Origin: Chelativorans xinjiangensis
GTDB taxonomy: Bacteria > Pseudomonadota > Alphaproteobacteria > Rhizobiales > Rhizobiaceae
Length of the DNA stretch: 47,485 bases
Reading direction: 5' to 3'
Assembly (NCBI RefSeq): GCF_009812055.1
Contig: NZ_WQNH01000037.1
Location: 1 to 47,485, forward strand
Every line of letters begins with the position of its first letter. Position 1 is the first letter of the stretch. The translations under genes and the position numbers were made by a program. Below, piece after piece: positions 26,651-35,559 of this stretch. The notes beneath the pieces are model-generated. The model saw nothing but the letters and a program-made list of their open reading frames with translations. It did no database searches and had not been told where the DNA came from.

Positions 26651-27811
26651 CTACTCCGCCGGCGAGGGTTCGGGCGCGGCATCGCTGCCGTCCTCCGCCC
26701 GCGCCGAAACGCGCCGCGCCTTCAGAGCCGTCCATCCTTGCGCCAGCGCACCGACGATACCCTTGGGCAGAAACAGCGTGACGGCGACGAAGAGCCCGCC
26801 CAGAGCGAACAGCCAGAATTCGGGGAAGACCCCGGTGAACCAGGATTTGCCGGCGTTCACCAGCACCGCGCCGACGATCGGCCCGACGAGCGTGCCGCGC
26901 CCGCCGACGGCGGTCCAGATGACGATCTCGATGGAGTTGGCCGGCGCGAACTCGCCCGGATTGATGATGCCCACCTGCGGCACGTAGAGGGCACCGGCGA
27001 TGCCGGCGATGACGGCAGAGGCGGTGAAGGCGAAGAGCTTGTAGTTGTCGACGCGGTAGCCGAGGAAGCGCGTGCGGCTCTCCGCATCGCGCACGGCGAC
27101 CAGCACCTTGCCGAGCTTCGAGCGCACGATGGCCGAGCAGACGATGAAGGACAGCGCCAGCGCAATGGCCGAGGCGGCAAAGAGGGCGGCCCGCGTCGAG
27201 CCTGCCTGGAGGGGTGCGCCGAGGATGTCCTTGAAGTCTGTGAGGCCGTTGTTGCCGCCGAAACCCATGTCGTTGCGGAAGAAGGCCAGGAGCAGCGCGT
27301 AGGTCATCGCCTGGGTGATGATGGAGAGATAGACGCCCGTCACGCGGGAGCGGAAGGCGAACCAGCCGAAAACGAAGGCGAGCAGCCCCGGCACGAGCAC
27401 GACCATGATGGCAGCGAACCAGAACATGTCGAAGCCGTACCAGAACCACGGTAGTTCCTGGTAGTTCAGGAACACCATGAAATCGGGCAGGATGGGGTTG
27501 GCGTAGACGCCGCGGTCACCGATCTGGCGCATGAGGTACATGCCCATGGCGTAGCCGCCGAGGGCGAAGAAGGCGCCGTGGCCGAGTGAGAGGATGCCGC
27601 AGTAGCCCCAGACCAGGTCGAGCGCCAGCGCCAGCATCGCGTAAGTGAGGTATTTTCCCAGCAGCGGCACGAAGTGATTGGGCACGCGCAGCGGGTGGCC
27701 GACGGGCAGATAGAGGTTGGAGGCAGGCACGGCGATGGCGATCGTGATGAGGATCGCCACCACTAGAGAAGTCTTGCCGTCAAAGGCGCGCAGGAGCGTT
27801 CTCGTAATCAT
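26651..27811 (-). CDS. urtC: Urea ABC transporter permease UrtC
   Basis: The 386-residue LivM-type permease has about nine hydrophobic segments and the UrtC landmarks GYCGILSLGHGAFFALGGYA and NNGLTDFKDILG. The EAA-like loop with RDAESRTRFLGYRVDNYK contacts the ATPases. Its ATG at 27811 overlaps the urtB stop (ATGA), indicating coupled translation. Longer in-frame sequence upstream belongs to the reverse reading of urtB. Confidence 0.95.
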   Translation of the reverse strand: MITRTLLRAFDGKTSLVVAILITIAIAVPASNLYLPVGHPLRVPNHFVPLLGKYLTYAMLALALDLVWGYCGILSLGHGAFFALGGYAMGMYLMRQIGDRGVYANPILPDFMVFLNYQELPWFWYGFDMFWFAAIMVVLVPGLLAFVFGWFAFRSRVTGVYLSIITQAMTYALLLAFFRNDMGFGGNNGLTDFKDILGAPLQAGSTRAALFAASAIALALSFIVCSAIVRSKLGKVLVAVRDAESRTRFLGYRVDNYKLFAFTASAVIAGIAGALYVPQVGIINPGEFAPANSIEIVIWTAVGGRGTLVGPIVGAVLVNAGKSWFTGVFPEFWLFALGGLFVAVTLFLPKGIVGALAQGWTALKARRVSARAEDGSDAAPEPSPAE

Positions 27812-29421
27812 GCGTCCACCGCCCGGCCCTTGAGCGCGAACAACCCGCGCGGGCGCCGCTGGATGAAGAGAATGATGAAGACGAGGATGAAAATCTTGGC
27901 GAGTACGGCGCCGGCGTAGGGCTCCAGGAACTTGTTGGCGACGCCCAGCGTCAACGCCCCCACCAGCGTGCCCCACAGGTTGCCGACGCCGCCGAAGACG
28001 ACGACCATGAAACTGTCGATGATGTAGCTCTGGCCGAGATTGGGCGAGACGTTGTCAATCTGGGAGAGCGCCACGCCCGCCATGCCGGCGATGCCGGAGC
28101 CCAGCCCGAAGGTCATGGCGTCGACCCAGGGGGTGCGAATGCCCATGGAGGAGGCCATGCGGCGGTTCTGGGTCACGGCGCGCATCTGCAGGCCCAGCGG
28201 CGTGCGGTTGAGCACGGCAAGAAGGACGGCGAAGACGACGAGCGCGAAGACGATGATCCACAGCCGATTCCAGGTGATCGACAAGCCGGCGAGATCGAAG
28301 GCGCCGGACATCCAGGAAGGGTTCCCCACCTCACGGTTGTTGGGGCCGAAGATGGTGCGCACGGTCTGCTGCAGGAACAGGCTGAGGCCCCAGGTGGCGA
28401 GCAGTGTTTCGAGCGGCCGTCCGTAGAGCCAGCGGATGATGCCGCGCTCGATGGCGATGCCGACGAGCGCCGTCACCAGGAAGGCGAGGGGCAGGGCGAT
28501 GGCCAGCGAATAGTCGAAAAGGCCGGGGAAGGAGGTGCGGATCACCTGCTGCACGGCGAAGGTGGTGTAGGCGCCCAGCATGACGATTTCGCCATGAGCC
28601 ATGTTGATGACGCCCATCACGCCGAAGGTGATGGCAAGGCCGATGGCCGCCAGAAGGAGCACGGAGCCGAGCGACAGCCCGTACCAGACGTTCTGCAGCC
28701 CGTCCCACATGGCGAGCTTGCGCTCGATGCCGGCAATGCCGCGCTCGATGACCGGCTGAAGCTCGGGCGCGGCGGAAGAGTGCGCGCCCGTCAGCATCGC
28801 CAGCGCCTCGCGGTCCCCTCGCGCGGCGAGGAGGTCGATGGCGGCCGCCTTCTCCTCGATGCCGGCATCGGTCTTGATGATGATCGCGGCGCGCGCCGTC
28901 TCCATCATCTTCTTCACCTGCGGGTCTGTCTCGGCGGCGAGTGCCGTGCCCAATAGTTCCAGGGAATCGGGATCGGCGTTTCTCAAGAGGCTGCGCGCGG
29001 CCCTGAGGCGCACCGGCGGGCTGGGGCTCATCAGGGTCAGTTGCCCAATGGCGCTGCGGACAGCGCGGCGCAGCCGGTTGTTGACGCGGATCTTTTCCAG
29101 CGCAGAGGAAGGGGCGGTGCCCAGCTCTTCACCGGTGAGCGCGTCGGTCAGCGCATAGTCGCGCCCGGCGCGCTTGCCTGCGACCACGCGGCCATCCTCT
29201 TCACGCACGTAGAGATCGCCTTCGCCCAGTGCGTCGAGCAACCCCGCCACGCGCTCATCGCCGGTGGCGGCGAGATCGAAGATCACCTTCTCTCGGTCGG
29301 AATAGCCGCCCTCGGGCAGGGCGTTCACGAGGGCCTCGACGTCCTGCGCGAAGGCACTGCTCGTCGTAAACAGCAACGCGAGCGCGACGAGGAGTGTCCG
29401 GATGAGGCAGGTTGGGTGCAT
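27808..29421 (-). CDS. urtB: Urea ABC transporter permease UrtB
   Basis: The 537-residue protein has a signal peptide (MHPTCLIRTLLVALALLFT, cleavage near AFA/QD, 25/26). A long periplasmic N-terminal domain of about 200 residues typical of UrtB follows, then a LivH-type permease with INMAHGEIVMLGAY and the RAVTQNRRMASSMGI loop. The ATG at 29421 begins the signal peptide. The frame remains open for another 77 codons upstream through the RIME-like element, but that sequence is not protein-like. Confidence 0.93.
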   Translation of the reverse strand: MHPTCLIRTLLVALALLFTTSSAFAQDVEALVNALPEGGYSDREKVIFDLAATGDERVAGLLDALGEGDLYVREEDGRVVAGKRAGRDYALTDALTGEELGTAPSSALEKIRVNNRLRRAVRSAIGQLTLMSPSPPVRLRAARSLLRNADPDSLELLGTALAAETDPQVKKMMETARAAIIIKTDAGIEEKAAAIDLLAARGDREALAMLTGAHSSAAPELQPVIERGIAGIERKLAMWDGLQNVWYGLSLGSVLLLAAIGLAITFGVMGVINMAHGEIVMLGAYTTFAVQQVIRTSFPGLFDYSLAIALPLAFLVTALVGIAIERGIIRWLYGRPLETLLATWGLSLFLQQTVRTIFGPNNREVGNPSWMSGAFDLAGLSITWNRLWIIVFALVVFAVLLAVLNRTPLGLQMRAVTQNRRMASSMGIRTPWVDAMTFGLGSGIAGMAGVALSQIDNVSPNLGQSYIIDSFMVVVFGGVGNLWGTLVGALTLGVANKFLEPYAGAVLAKIFILVFIILFIQRRPRGLFALKGRAVDA

Positions 29422-29461
29422 CGTCTTGGTATCCACCGCTGAGGGGATGTTTTCGCTCTTT

Positions 29462-29621
29462 CGCGCGCCCTTCTGGCCTGCCGGCCATCTCCCCCGCATG
29501 AGGGAGATCAGCCTTCCGCTACGTATCGCCTGCTCTGGGGCATGTGATTTGGCGGAGGCCTTGATGAAAGCTGATCTCCCCCCTTTGCGGGGGAGATGGC
29601 CGGCAGGCCAGAGGGGGCGCG
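29462..29621. repeat. RIME-like inverted-repeat element between urtA and urtB
   Basis: Arms at 29462-29512 and 29570-29621 are near-perfect reverse complements sharing CTGGCCTGCCGGCCATCTCC and GGAGATCAGC, enclosing about 57 unrelated bases. The core motif matches the element at 24961-25150, so the two are copies of one family. It lies in the 234-base gap between urtB and urtA and could fold in mRNA, lowering urtB expression relative to urtA. Confidence 0.78.
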
Positions 29622-29655
29622 AAGGGGCGCGACGTTGGCCACGCCCCCTCAAACG

Positions 29656-30951
29656 TCAGCTCGCCCCACCGCAGCTCTTCGTCTCGGTGTTGTAGTTCCC
29701 GCAGCTGATCGGCGCGGTCCAATCCGCCTCGATCATCTTCGATTCCGGCAGGAAATCCGACCAGGCGTCGCCCGGCACCACCTCTTCCGTCTCCCACACC
29801 ACCTCGAACTGGCCGTCGTCCTGGATCTCGCCGATCAGCACGGGCTTGGTGATGTGGTGGTTGGGGAGCATCTTGGCGATGCCGCCGGTGAGGTTCGGCG
29901 TCTCCAGCCCGATGATGGCGTCGAGCACGGCGTCGGTGTCGGTCGTGCCGGCCTTCTCGACCGCCTGGACCCAGAGATTGAAGCCGACCACATGGGCTTC
30001 CATCGGATCGTTGGTCACGCGGTCCTCGTCGCCGATGAACTCGCGCCATTTGGCGATGAAGTCCTCGTTCTCGGGCGTGTCGACGGACTGGAAGTAGTTC
30101 CAGGCCGCGAGGTGCCCAACGAGCGGTTCGGTGTCGATGCCGGCAAGCTCTTCCTCGCCCACGGAGAAGGCGACGACGGGGATGTCTTCCGCCGCGATGC
30201 CCTGGTTGGCGAGTTCCTTGTAGAACGGCACGTTGGCGTCGCCATTGATGGTGGAAACCACCGCCGTCTTCTTGCCCGCCGAGCCGAACGCCTTGATGTC
30301 CGAGACGATCGTCTGCCAGTCGGAATGGCTGAACGGCGTGTAGTTGATCATGATGTCCTCGGCGGCGACACCCTTGTCCATCAGGTATTGCTCGAGGATC
30401 TTGTTGGTCGTGCGCGGATAGACGTAGTCGGTGCCGGCCAGCACCCAGCGCTCCACGCCTTCCTCGTTCATCAGGTAGTCGACGGCGGGTATGGCCTGCT
30501 GGTTGGGGGCCGCACCCGTGTAGAAGACATTGCGCTGGCTCTCCTCGCCCTCGTACTGCACGGGGTAGAAGAGGATAGAGTTCAGCTCCTCGAAGACCGG
30601 AAGGACGGACTTTCGGCTGACCGACGTCCAGCAGCCGAATACGGCCGCAACCTCGTCGACGGAAATCAACTCGCGCGCCTTCTCGGCGAAGAGCGGCCAA
30701 TCGGAGGCGGGGTCGACGACGACGGCCTCGAGCTTCTTGCCGAGAAGCCCGCCCTTCTTGTTCTGCTCGTCGATGAGGAAGAGCATCGTGTCCTTCAGCG
30801 TCGTCTCGGAGATCGCCATGGTGCCCGAGAGCGAATGCAGGACGCCGACCTTGATGGTCTCCTCCTGTGCATAAGAGATGCCTGCGGAGAGGCTCACGGA
30901 GCCAGCGAGAGCCGCTGCGAGAACCGCGCGGCGGGTGAATCTGGTGCTCAT
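29656..30951 (-). CDS. urtA: Urea ABC transporter substrate-binding protein UrtA
   Basis: The 431-residue periplasmic protein has a twin-arginine-like signal (TRRAVLAAALAG, cleavage near SYA/QEE at 28/29). Its mature part is a urea/short-chain-amide binding protein, starting IKVGVLHSLSGTMAISE and containing AVFGCWTSVSRKSVLPVFEE and ILFYPVQYEGEE, all characteristic of UrtA. It is the first urt gene. The 326-base gap upstream to the divergent kinase gene holds the palindromic element at 31071-31182; no clear -24/-12 or NtrC site was seen. Confidence 0.97.
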   Translation of the reverse strand: MSTRFTRRAVLAAALAGSVSLSAGISYAQEETIKVGVLHSLSGTMAISETTLKDTMLFLIDEQNKKGGLLGKKLEAVVVDPASDWPLFAEKARELISVDEVAAVFGCWTSVSRKSVLPVFEELNSILFYPVQYEGEESQRNVFYTGAAPNQQAIPAVDYLMNEEGVERWVLAGTDYVYPRTTNKILEQYLMDKGVAAEDIMINYTPFSHSDWQTIVSDIKAFGSAGKKTAVVSTINGDANVPFYKELANQGIAAEDIPVVAFSVGEEELAGIDTEPLVGHLAAWNYFQSVDTPENEDFIAKWREFIGDEDRVTNDPMEAHVVGFNLWVQAVEKAGTTDTDAVLDAIIGLETPNLTGGIAKMLPNHHITKPVLIGEIQDDGQFEVVWETEEVVPGDAWSDFLPESKMIEADWTAPISCGNYNTETKSCGGAS

Positions 30952-31070
30952 CTGTCTGTTCCCCTGAGAAAGATCGATTGGGCCGAGAGGTCGGGCCGGA
31001 GGGAAGTTTGCAGCGGAAGGCGGGAAGCGCCTATACGTCGAACAACGTAGGTGGATTTCGCCAGCGGAAG

Positions 31071-31182
31071 GTCGTCATCCCGGAAAGCCGAAGGCTTGTC
31101 CGGGATCCATTCCGGAATGTGGAGGAGTCACGGAATGGGTTCCGGACAGCCTCCGCTTCGCTTCGGCTTCCGGAATGACGTG
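31071..31182. repeat. Dispersed-type intergenic palindrome between urtA and the sensor kinase
   Basis: The arms GTCATCCCGGAAAGCCGAAGG (near 31074) and, in reverse, CTTCGGCTTCCGGAATGAC (31162-31180) are imperfect reverse complements. CCATTCC/GGAATGG lie nearer the centre. The sequence resembles the GTCATTCCGGAAGC-type extragenic palindromes common in alphaproteobacteria and differs from the RIME-like family. The rest of the 326-base gap (30952-31277) shows nothing recognisable. Confidence 0.6.
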
Positions 31183-31277
31183 GATTGCAAAGCGTCGCCC
31201 ATTTTTTCAGCATATTGCGAAACTGCCGAAAAAGTAGTCATCTAATCCGTGGCTCGGGGGACCAGCCACAGGGGGAC

Positions 31278-34200
31278 ATGAAAAAGGCAATGGCGCGGCA
31301 GCGGATTCTTCCTATCAGGCGCGAATATAACCGCTGGGTCGCCAACCAGACGCTGGAGGACTATGCGCTGCGCTTCACGGCGAAGAGCGCCCGCCGCTTC
31401 TCCAGCCAGCGCATCTCGCAGACGGCCATCGGCGCCATTTCCTTTCTGGCGCTGGAGGCGATCGGCGGGGCGATCACGCTCTCCTACGGCACCGCCAATG
31501 CTATCGCCGCCATCGTCGTCGCCAGTATCGCCATCCTGGCGGTCGGCGTGCCGATCTCGCGCTATGCCACGCGCCACGGCCTCGACATCGACCTTCTGAC
31601 GCGCGGCGCGGGTTTCGGCTATATCGGCTCGACCGTCACCTCGCTGGTCTATGCGAGCTTCACCTTCATCCTCTTTGCCATTGAGGCGTCGATCATGACG
31701 GGCGCACTAAGGCTCGCCTTCGGCATTCCGCCGTGGATCGGCTACATCATCAGCGCCGTGGTGGTGATCCCGCTGGTCACCCACGGGGTGAAGCTCATCA
31801 GCCGCTTCCAGCTTCTCACCCAGCCTGTCTGGATCGTGCTCAACATCCTGCCCTTCCTCTTCATCGCCTGGCTCGACTGGGAAAAGTTCGACCTGTGGCG
31901 CGCCTTCCCCGGTATCCACGAGGTACCGGGCAGCATCTCCGCGCTGGAGGTTGCGAAGTTCGGCGCGGCGTCGGCCGTCATCCTCGCTCTGATGACGCAG
32001 ATCGGCGAGCAGGTCGATTTCCTGCGCTTCCTGCCGGCCGACGGCGAGAAGCGCAAGCGCTACCGCCTCGGCGTCTTTCTCGCCGGCCCCGGCTGGGTAC
32101 TGGTCGGCGCGCCGAAGCTTCTGGCGGGCTCGTTTCTTGCCGTTCTGGTGCTTTCGACCGGCGTGGCGCCCGAGCACGCGTCGGAGCCGGCGGAGATGTA
32201 TGCCGCGGCATTCGGCTACATGATCCCCAACGAAACCCTGGCGCTGGTGTTGATGGCGATCTTCGTCGTCGTCTCGCAGCTCAAGATCAACGTGATGAAC
32301 GCCTATGCGGGCTCGCTCGCCTGGTCGAACTTCTTCTCGCGCCTCACCCACAGCCATCCCGGCCGCGTGGTCTGGCTGGTCTTCAACGTTGCCATCGCGC
32401 TTCTCCTGATGGAGCTCGGCATATACCGGCTTCTGGAAGCGACCCTTGCCATCTTCTCCATCGTCGCCATGGCGTGGCTGTGCACGGTCTCGGCAGATCT
32501 CTTCGTCAACAAGCCGCTGGGGCTTGCACCGCCCGGCATCGAGTTCAAGCGCGCGCATCTCTACGACATCAACCCCGTCGGTCTCGGCTCCATGTCACTT
32601 TCGGCGGGTATCGCGCTCGCGGCGCATTTCGGCGCCTTCGGCCAGATGGCCGCGGCGCTTGCTCCCTATATCGCTCTCGTGACGGCTTTCATCGCAGCCC
32701 CGGCCATCGCCTATGCTACCGGCGGCAAATACTATCTGGCGCGCAAGCCGCGCAGGGCCTGGGCCGGCAAGGGGGCGATCACCTGCTCCATCTGCGAGCA
32801 TCCGTTCGAGCCGGAGGACATGGCCTGGTGCCCGGCCTATGCCGCGCCGATATGTTCGCTGTGCTGCTCGCTCGATGCGCGCTGCCACGATCTGTGCAAG
32901 CCTAAAGCCAATGCCAGGGCGCAGGCCATGACCCTGGCCGAGAGCCTGCTGCCTGCCTTGGCGGTGGAAAAATTGCAGACGCGGCTCGGCAAGTTCGGCA
33001 TGGCGATGGTGTTCGCCGTGGCGCTCCTCGGCGCCATCCTGGCGCTGGTCTACTCCTTCGCCACGAAGGTCGCGCCGGAGACGGCGGATGTGGTGGGCGG
33101 AACCATCCTCGTGGTCTTTTTCGCCTTCTCGGTGGTTGCCGGCATCGTCGCCTGGTTCCTGGTGCTCGCGCACGACAGCCGCAGGATAGCCGAGGAAGAG
33201 AGTGCGCGGCAGAACACGCTGCTCCTGAGGGAAATCTCGGCGCACCGGAAGACCGATGCCGCATTGCAGATGGCCAAGGAGAAGGCGGAAGCGGCCAACC
33301 GGGCCAAGAGCCGCTATGTCGTTGGCCTCTCGCATGAGCTGCGCACGCCGCTCAACGCCGTCCTGGGTTACGCTCAGATATTGGAGCGGGAGGAGGCGGC
33401 GCCTGCTCCCTGGCGCTCCTCGATCAGCGTCATTCGGCGCAGCGCCGAGCATTTGTCGGGCCTGATCGACGGCCTGCTTGACATCTCAAAGATCGAGACG
33501 GGGCGGCTGCAGGTCTATTCCAACGAGATCAACCTATACGATTTCCTCGACCAGATCGTCGGCATGTTCCGCCTGCAGGCCGAGGCCAAGGGGTTGGCTT
33601 TCCGGCACAAGCGCGATCCGGGCCTGCCGCAATATGTGCGCACGGACGAGAAGCGGCTGAGGCAAATCCTCGTCAACCTGCTCTCCAACGCTATCAAGTT
33701 CACCGACAGCGGCCATGTCGACTTCACGGTCGGCTACCGTTCGGAGGTGGCTACCTTTCGGGTTGCCGACAGCGGCCCCGGCATCGGCGAGAGCGACCTG
33801 GAACATGTCTTCGAGCCCTTCGTGCGCGGTCCGGCCGAGCGCAACCGCCTGTCGCCGGGGCTGGGCCTCGGCCTCACCATCACCAGGCTCCTGACGGAGA
33901 CGCTGGGCGGCGAAATCACGGTCGAAAGCGCGCCGGGAGCGGGTTCGACCTTCCAGGTGCGCCTGATGCTCGCCAAGGTCGACCGGCCGGCGGCCTTCGC
34001 CGCGCAGGATTTCATCGTCAAGGGCTACAGAGGCGCGCGCCGTACGGTCATGGTGGTGGACGACAATGCCGAGCACCGCGAAATGATGCGGCAGATGCTG
34101 CAGCCGCTCGACTTCACGGTGCTTACCGCCGTCGACGGGCCTGACTGCCTGGCAATGATCGAAAGCGCGCGGCCGGACCTTGTCTTCGTCGACATCCTCA

Positions 34201-34649
34201 TGCCCGGCATGACGGGCTGGGAGCTGGTCGAGCGGCTGCGCGAGAAGGGCTTCTCCGCCCCCATCGTCATGCTGTCGGCCAATATCGGCGACGGCATCGC
34301 CAAGACCAACCGCGACGCCGGTCACAACGACGCCATGGCAAAGCCCTTCGGCCTGCGCCAACTGCTCGAAAAGATCGCCGCACAACTACGGCTCGAATGG
34401 ATCGAGGGGGTGGAAAAGCCGGTGCCTGCCGCCGAGGGCAACGGGCTCTGCTCACCCGGCGCGGACGATGTGCGTGAGCTTCTGAGCCTTGGCAAGATCG
34501 GCCATGTGCGTGGCATCGACCGCAAGCTGACGGAGCTTGCGGCCAGACCCGAGAACACGCCATTGGTCGAGCGTCTGAGGGCGCATATGGAAGTCTACGA
34601 CTTTGCCGGCTACACCAAGGTTCTGGAAAGCGTGAGCGAGCATGAGTGA
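31278..34649 (+). CDS. Transporter-linked hybrid histidine kinase with cysteine cluster
   Basis: The 1123-residue protein joins four parts. Residues about 40-490 form a 12-helix permease-like region of the NCS1 (cytosine/purine permease) type. Residues 503-540 hold a cluster of eight cysteines (C503, 506, 518, 526, 529, 530, 536, 540) resembling a zinc or iron-sulfur site. Two further helices follow (about 572-632) and a short coiled coil. The kinase has the H box SHELRTPLN with phosphoacceptor H686, the N box NLLSNAIKF (800-808), DSGPGIG and a glycine-rich GLGLGL. A C-terminal receiver has D928/D929 and phosphoacceptor D972. It is divergent from urtA and overlaps the next regulator gene by eight bases. 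ATG 31278 follows AGGGGGA at short spacing; 31290 is an alternative. The ligand is unknown. Confidence 0.85.
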   Translation: MKKAMARQRILPIRREYNRWVANQTLEDYALRFTAKSARRFSSQRISQTAIGAISFLALEAIGGAITLSYGTANAIAAIVVASIAILAVGVPISRYATRHGLDIDLLTRGAGFGYIGSTVTSLVYASFTFILFAIEASIMTGALRLAFGIPPWIGYIISAVVVIPLVTHGVKLISRFQLLTQPVWIVLNILPFLFIAWLDWEKFDLWRAFPGIHEVPGSISALEVAKFGAASAVILALMTQIGEQVDFLRFLPADGEKRKRYRLGVFLAGPGWVLVGAPKLLAGSFLAVLVLSTGVAPEHASEPAEMYAAAFGYMIPNETLALVLMAIFVVVSQLKINVMNAYAGSLAWSNFFSRLTHSHPGRVVWLVFNVAIALLLMELGIYRLLEATLAIFSIVAMAWLCTVSADLFVNKPLGLAPPGIEFKRAHLYDINPVGLGSMSLSAGIALAAHFGAFGQMAAALAPYIALVTAFIAAPAIAYATGGKYYLARKPRRAWAGKGAITCSICEHPFEPEDMAWCPAYAAPICSLCCSLDARCHDLCKPKANARAQAMTLAESLLPALAVEKLQTRLGKFGMAMVFAVALLGAILALVYSFATKVAPETADVVGGTILVVFFAFSVVAGIVAWFLVLAHDSRRIAEEESARQNTLLLREISAHRKTDAALQMAKEKAEAANRAKSRYVVGLSHELRTPLNAVLGYAQILEREEAAPAPWRSSISVIRRSAEHLSGLIDGLLDISKIETGRLQVYSNEINLYDFLDQIVGMFRLQAEAKGLAFRHKRDPGLPQYVRTDEKRLRQILVNLLSNAIKFTDSGHVDFTVGYRSEVATFRVADSGPGIGESDLEHVFEPFVRGPAERNRLSPGLGLGLTITRLLTETLGGEITVESAPGAGSTFQVRLMLAKVDRPAAFAAQDFIVKGYRGARRTVMVVDDNAEHREMMRQMLQPLDFTVLTAVDGPDCLAMIESARPDLVFVDILMPGMTGWELVERLREKGFSAPIVMLSANIGDGIAKTNRDAGHNDAMAKPFGLRQLLEKIAAQLRLEWIEGVEKPVPAAEGNGLCSPGADDVRELLSLGKIGHVRGIDRKLTELAARPENTPLVERLRAHMEVYDFAGYTKVLESVSEHE

Positions 34650-35556
34650 CGTAATCCCGGAAGGGGAGATCGTTCTGGTCGTCGATGATTCACCCGAGGC
34701 GCTGGGCTTCCTTACGCATGCGCTGGAGGAGGAAGGTGTCACCGTGCTGGTCTCTACCAGCGGCGAGGCGGCCTTGAGCATCGCCGGGAAGGTGACACCG
34801 GACGTCGTGCTCATGGACGCCATGATGCCCGGCCTCGACGGCTTCGAGACGTGCCGCCGGCTGAAGGCACTGCCGGGCACAGCACATGTGCCGGTTATCT
34901 TCATGACGGCGCTGACGGAGACGGAACACGTGGTGCACGCGCTGGAATCGGGCGGCGTCGACTACCTCACCAAACCCATCAACCTGGAGGAGATGCGTGC
35001 GCGCATGCGCGTGCATCTGGCCAATGCGCGGCGTGCGCAGAGCGCGCGCGTGGCACTGGATGCCGCGGGAAGGCACCTGATCGCACTGTCGGCGACGGGC
35101 GAGGTGCATTGGTCGACGCCGCAGGCGAACAGGCTCCTCAACGCGCCGGAGGCCGGCGAGGGGGTTCTTACGGCGCTTCGAGAGCGGATGCGGCAATGGT
35201 TCGGCGGGCGCGATCCGGCGGCACTCACCGGCGAAAGCCTGACGTTGAGGCTCGCCGATTCCAGCGATCTGCAACTTGTGTGCCTCGGCATGATCGCCTC
35301 TGACGAGCATCTCTTCCGCCTGGTCTCCCAGGGCGGCGCCAAGGAAGAGGAGACGCTGCGCCAGCATTTCGGCCTGACGCTCCGGGAAAGCGAAGTGCTG
35401 GTGTGGATCGCCCGCGGCAAAACCAACCGCGACATCGCCGACATCCTGAAGCTAAGCCCGCGCACGGTGAACAAGCATCTCGAGCAGATCTACGTGAAAC
35501 TGGGCGTCGAGAACCGCGCCTCGGCGGCCGTCAAGGCGATGCACGTGCTGACCTGA
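34642..35556 (+). CDS. Response regulator with LuxR-type HTH
   Basis: The 304-residue protein has an N-terminal receiver with acidic pair D15/D16, phosphoacceptor D59 (VVLMDAMMPG) and the KPIN lysine. A middle segment of about 100 residues shows no known domain, and a LuxR/FixJ HTH (about 240-300; LTLRESEVLVWIARGKTNRDIA) ends the protein. It would bind DNA when phosphorylated by the upstream kinase. ATG 34642 overlaps the kinase stop by eight bases, so the two are a coupled pair. It ends three bases from a convergent isomerase gene. Confidence 0.9.
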   Translation: MSDVIPEGEIVLVVDDSPEALGFLTHALEEEGVTVLVSTSGEAALSIAGKVTPDVVLMDAMMPGLDGFETCRRLKALPGTAHVPVIFMTALTETEHVVHALESGGVDYLTKPINLEEMRARMRVHLANARRAQSARVALDAAGRHLIALSATGEVHWSTPQANRLLNAPEAGEGVLTALRERMRQWFGGRDPAALTGESLTLRLADSSDLQLVCLGMIASDEHLFRLVSQGGAKEEETLRQHFGLTLRESEVLVWIARGKTNRDIADILKLSPRTVNKHLEQIYVKLGVENRASAAVKAMHVLT

Positions 35557-35559
35557 GCG

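Noticed and set aside
24961-29621. Composite transposon formed by the two RIME-like elements
   Set aside because: There is no transposase, no target-site duplication was seen, and the enclosed genes are ordinary urt genes in the expected order. The elements are better read as non-autonomous intergenic repeats.
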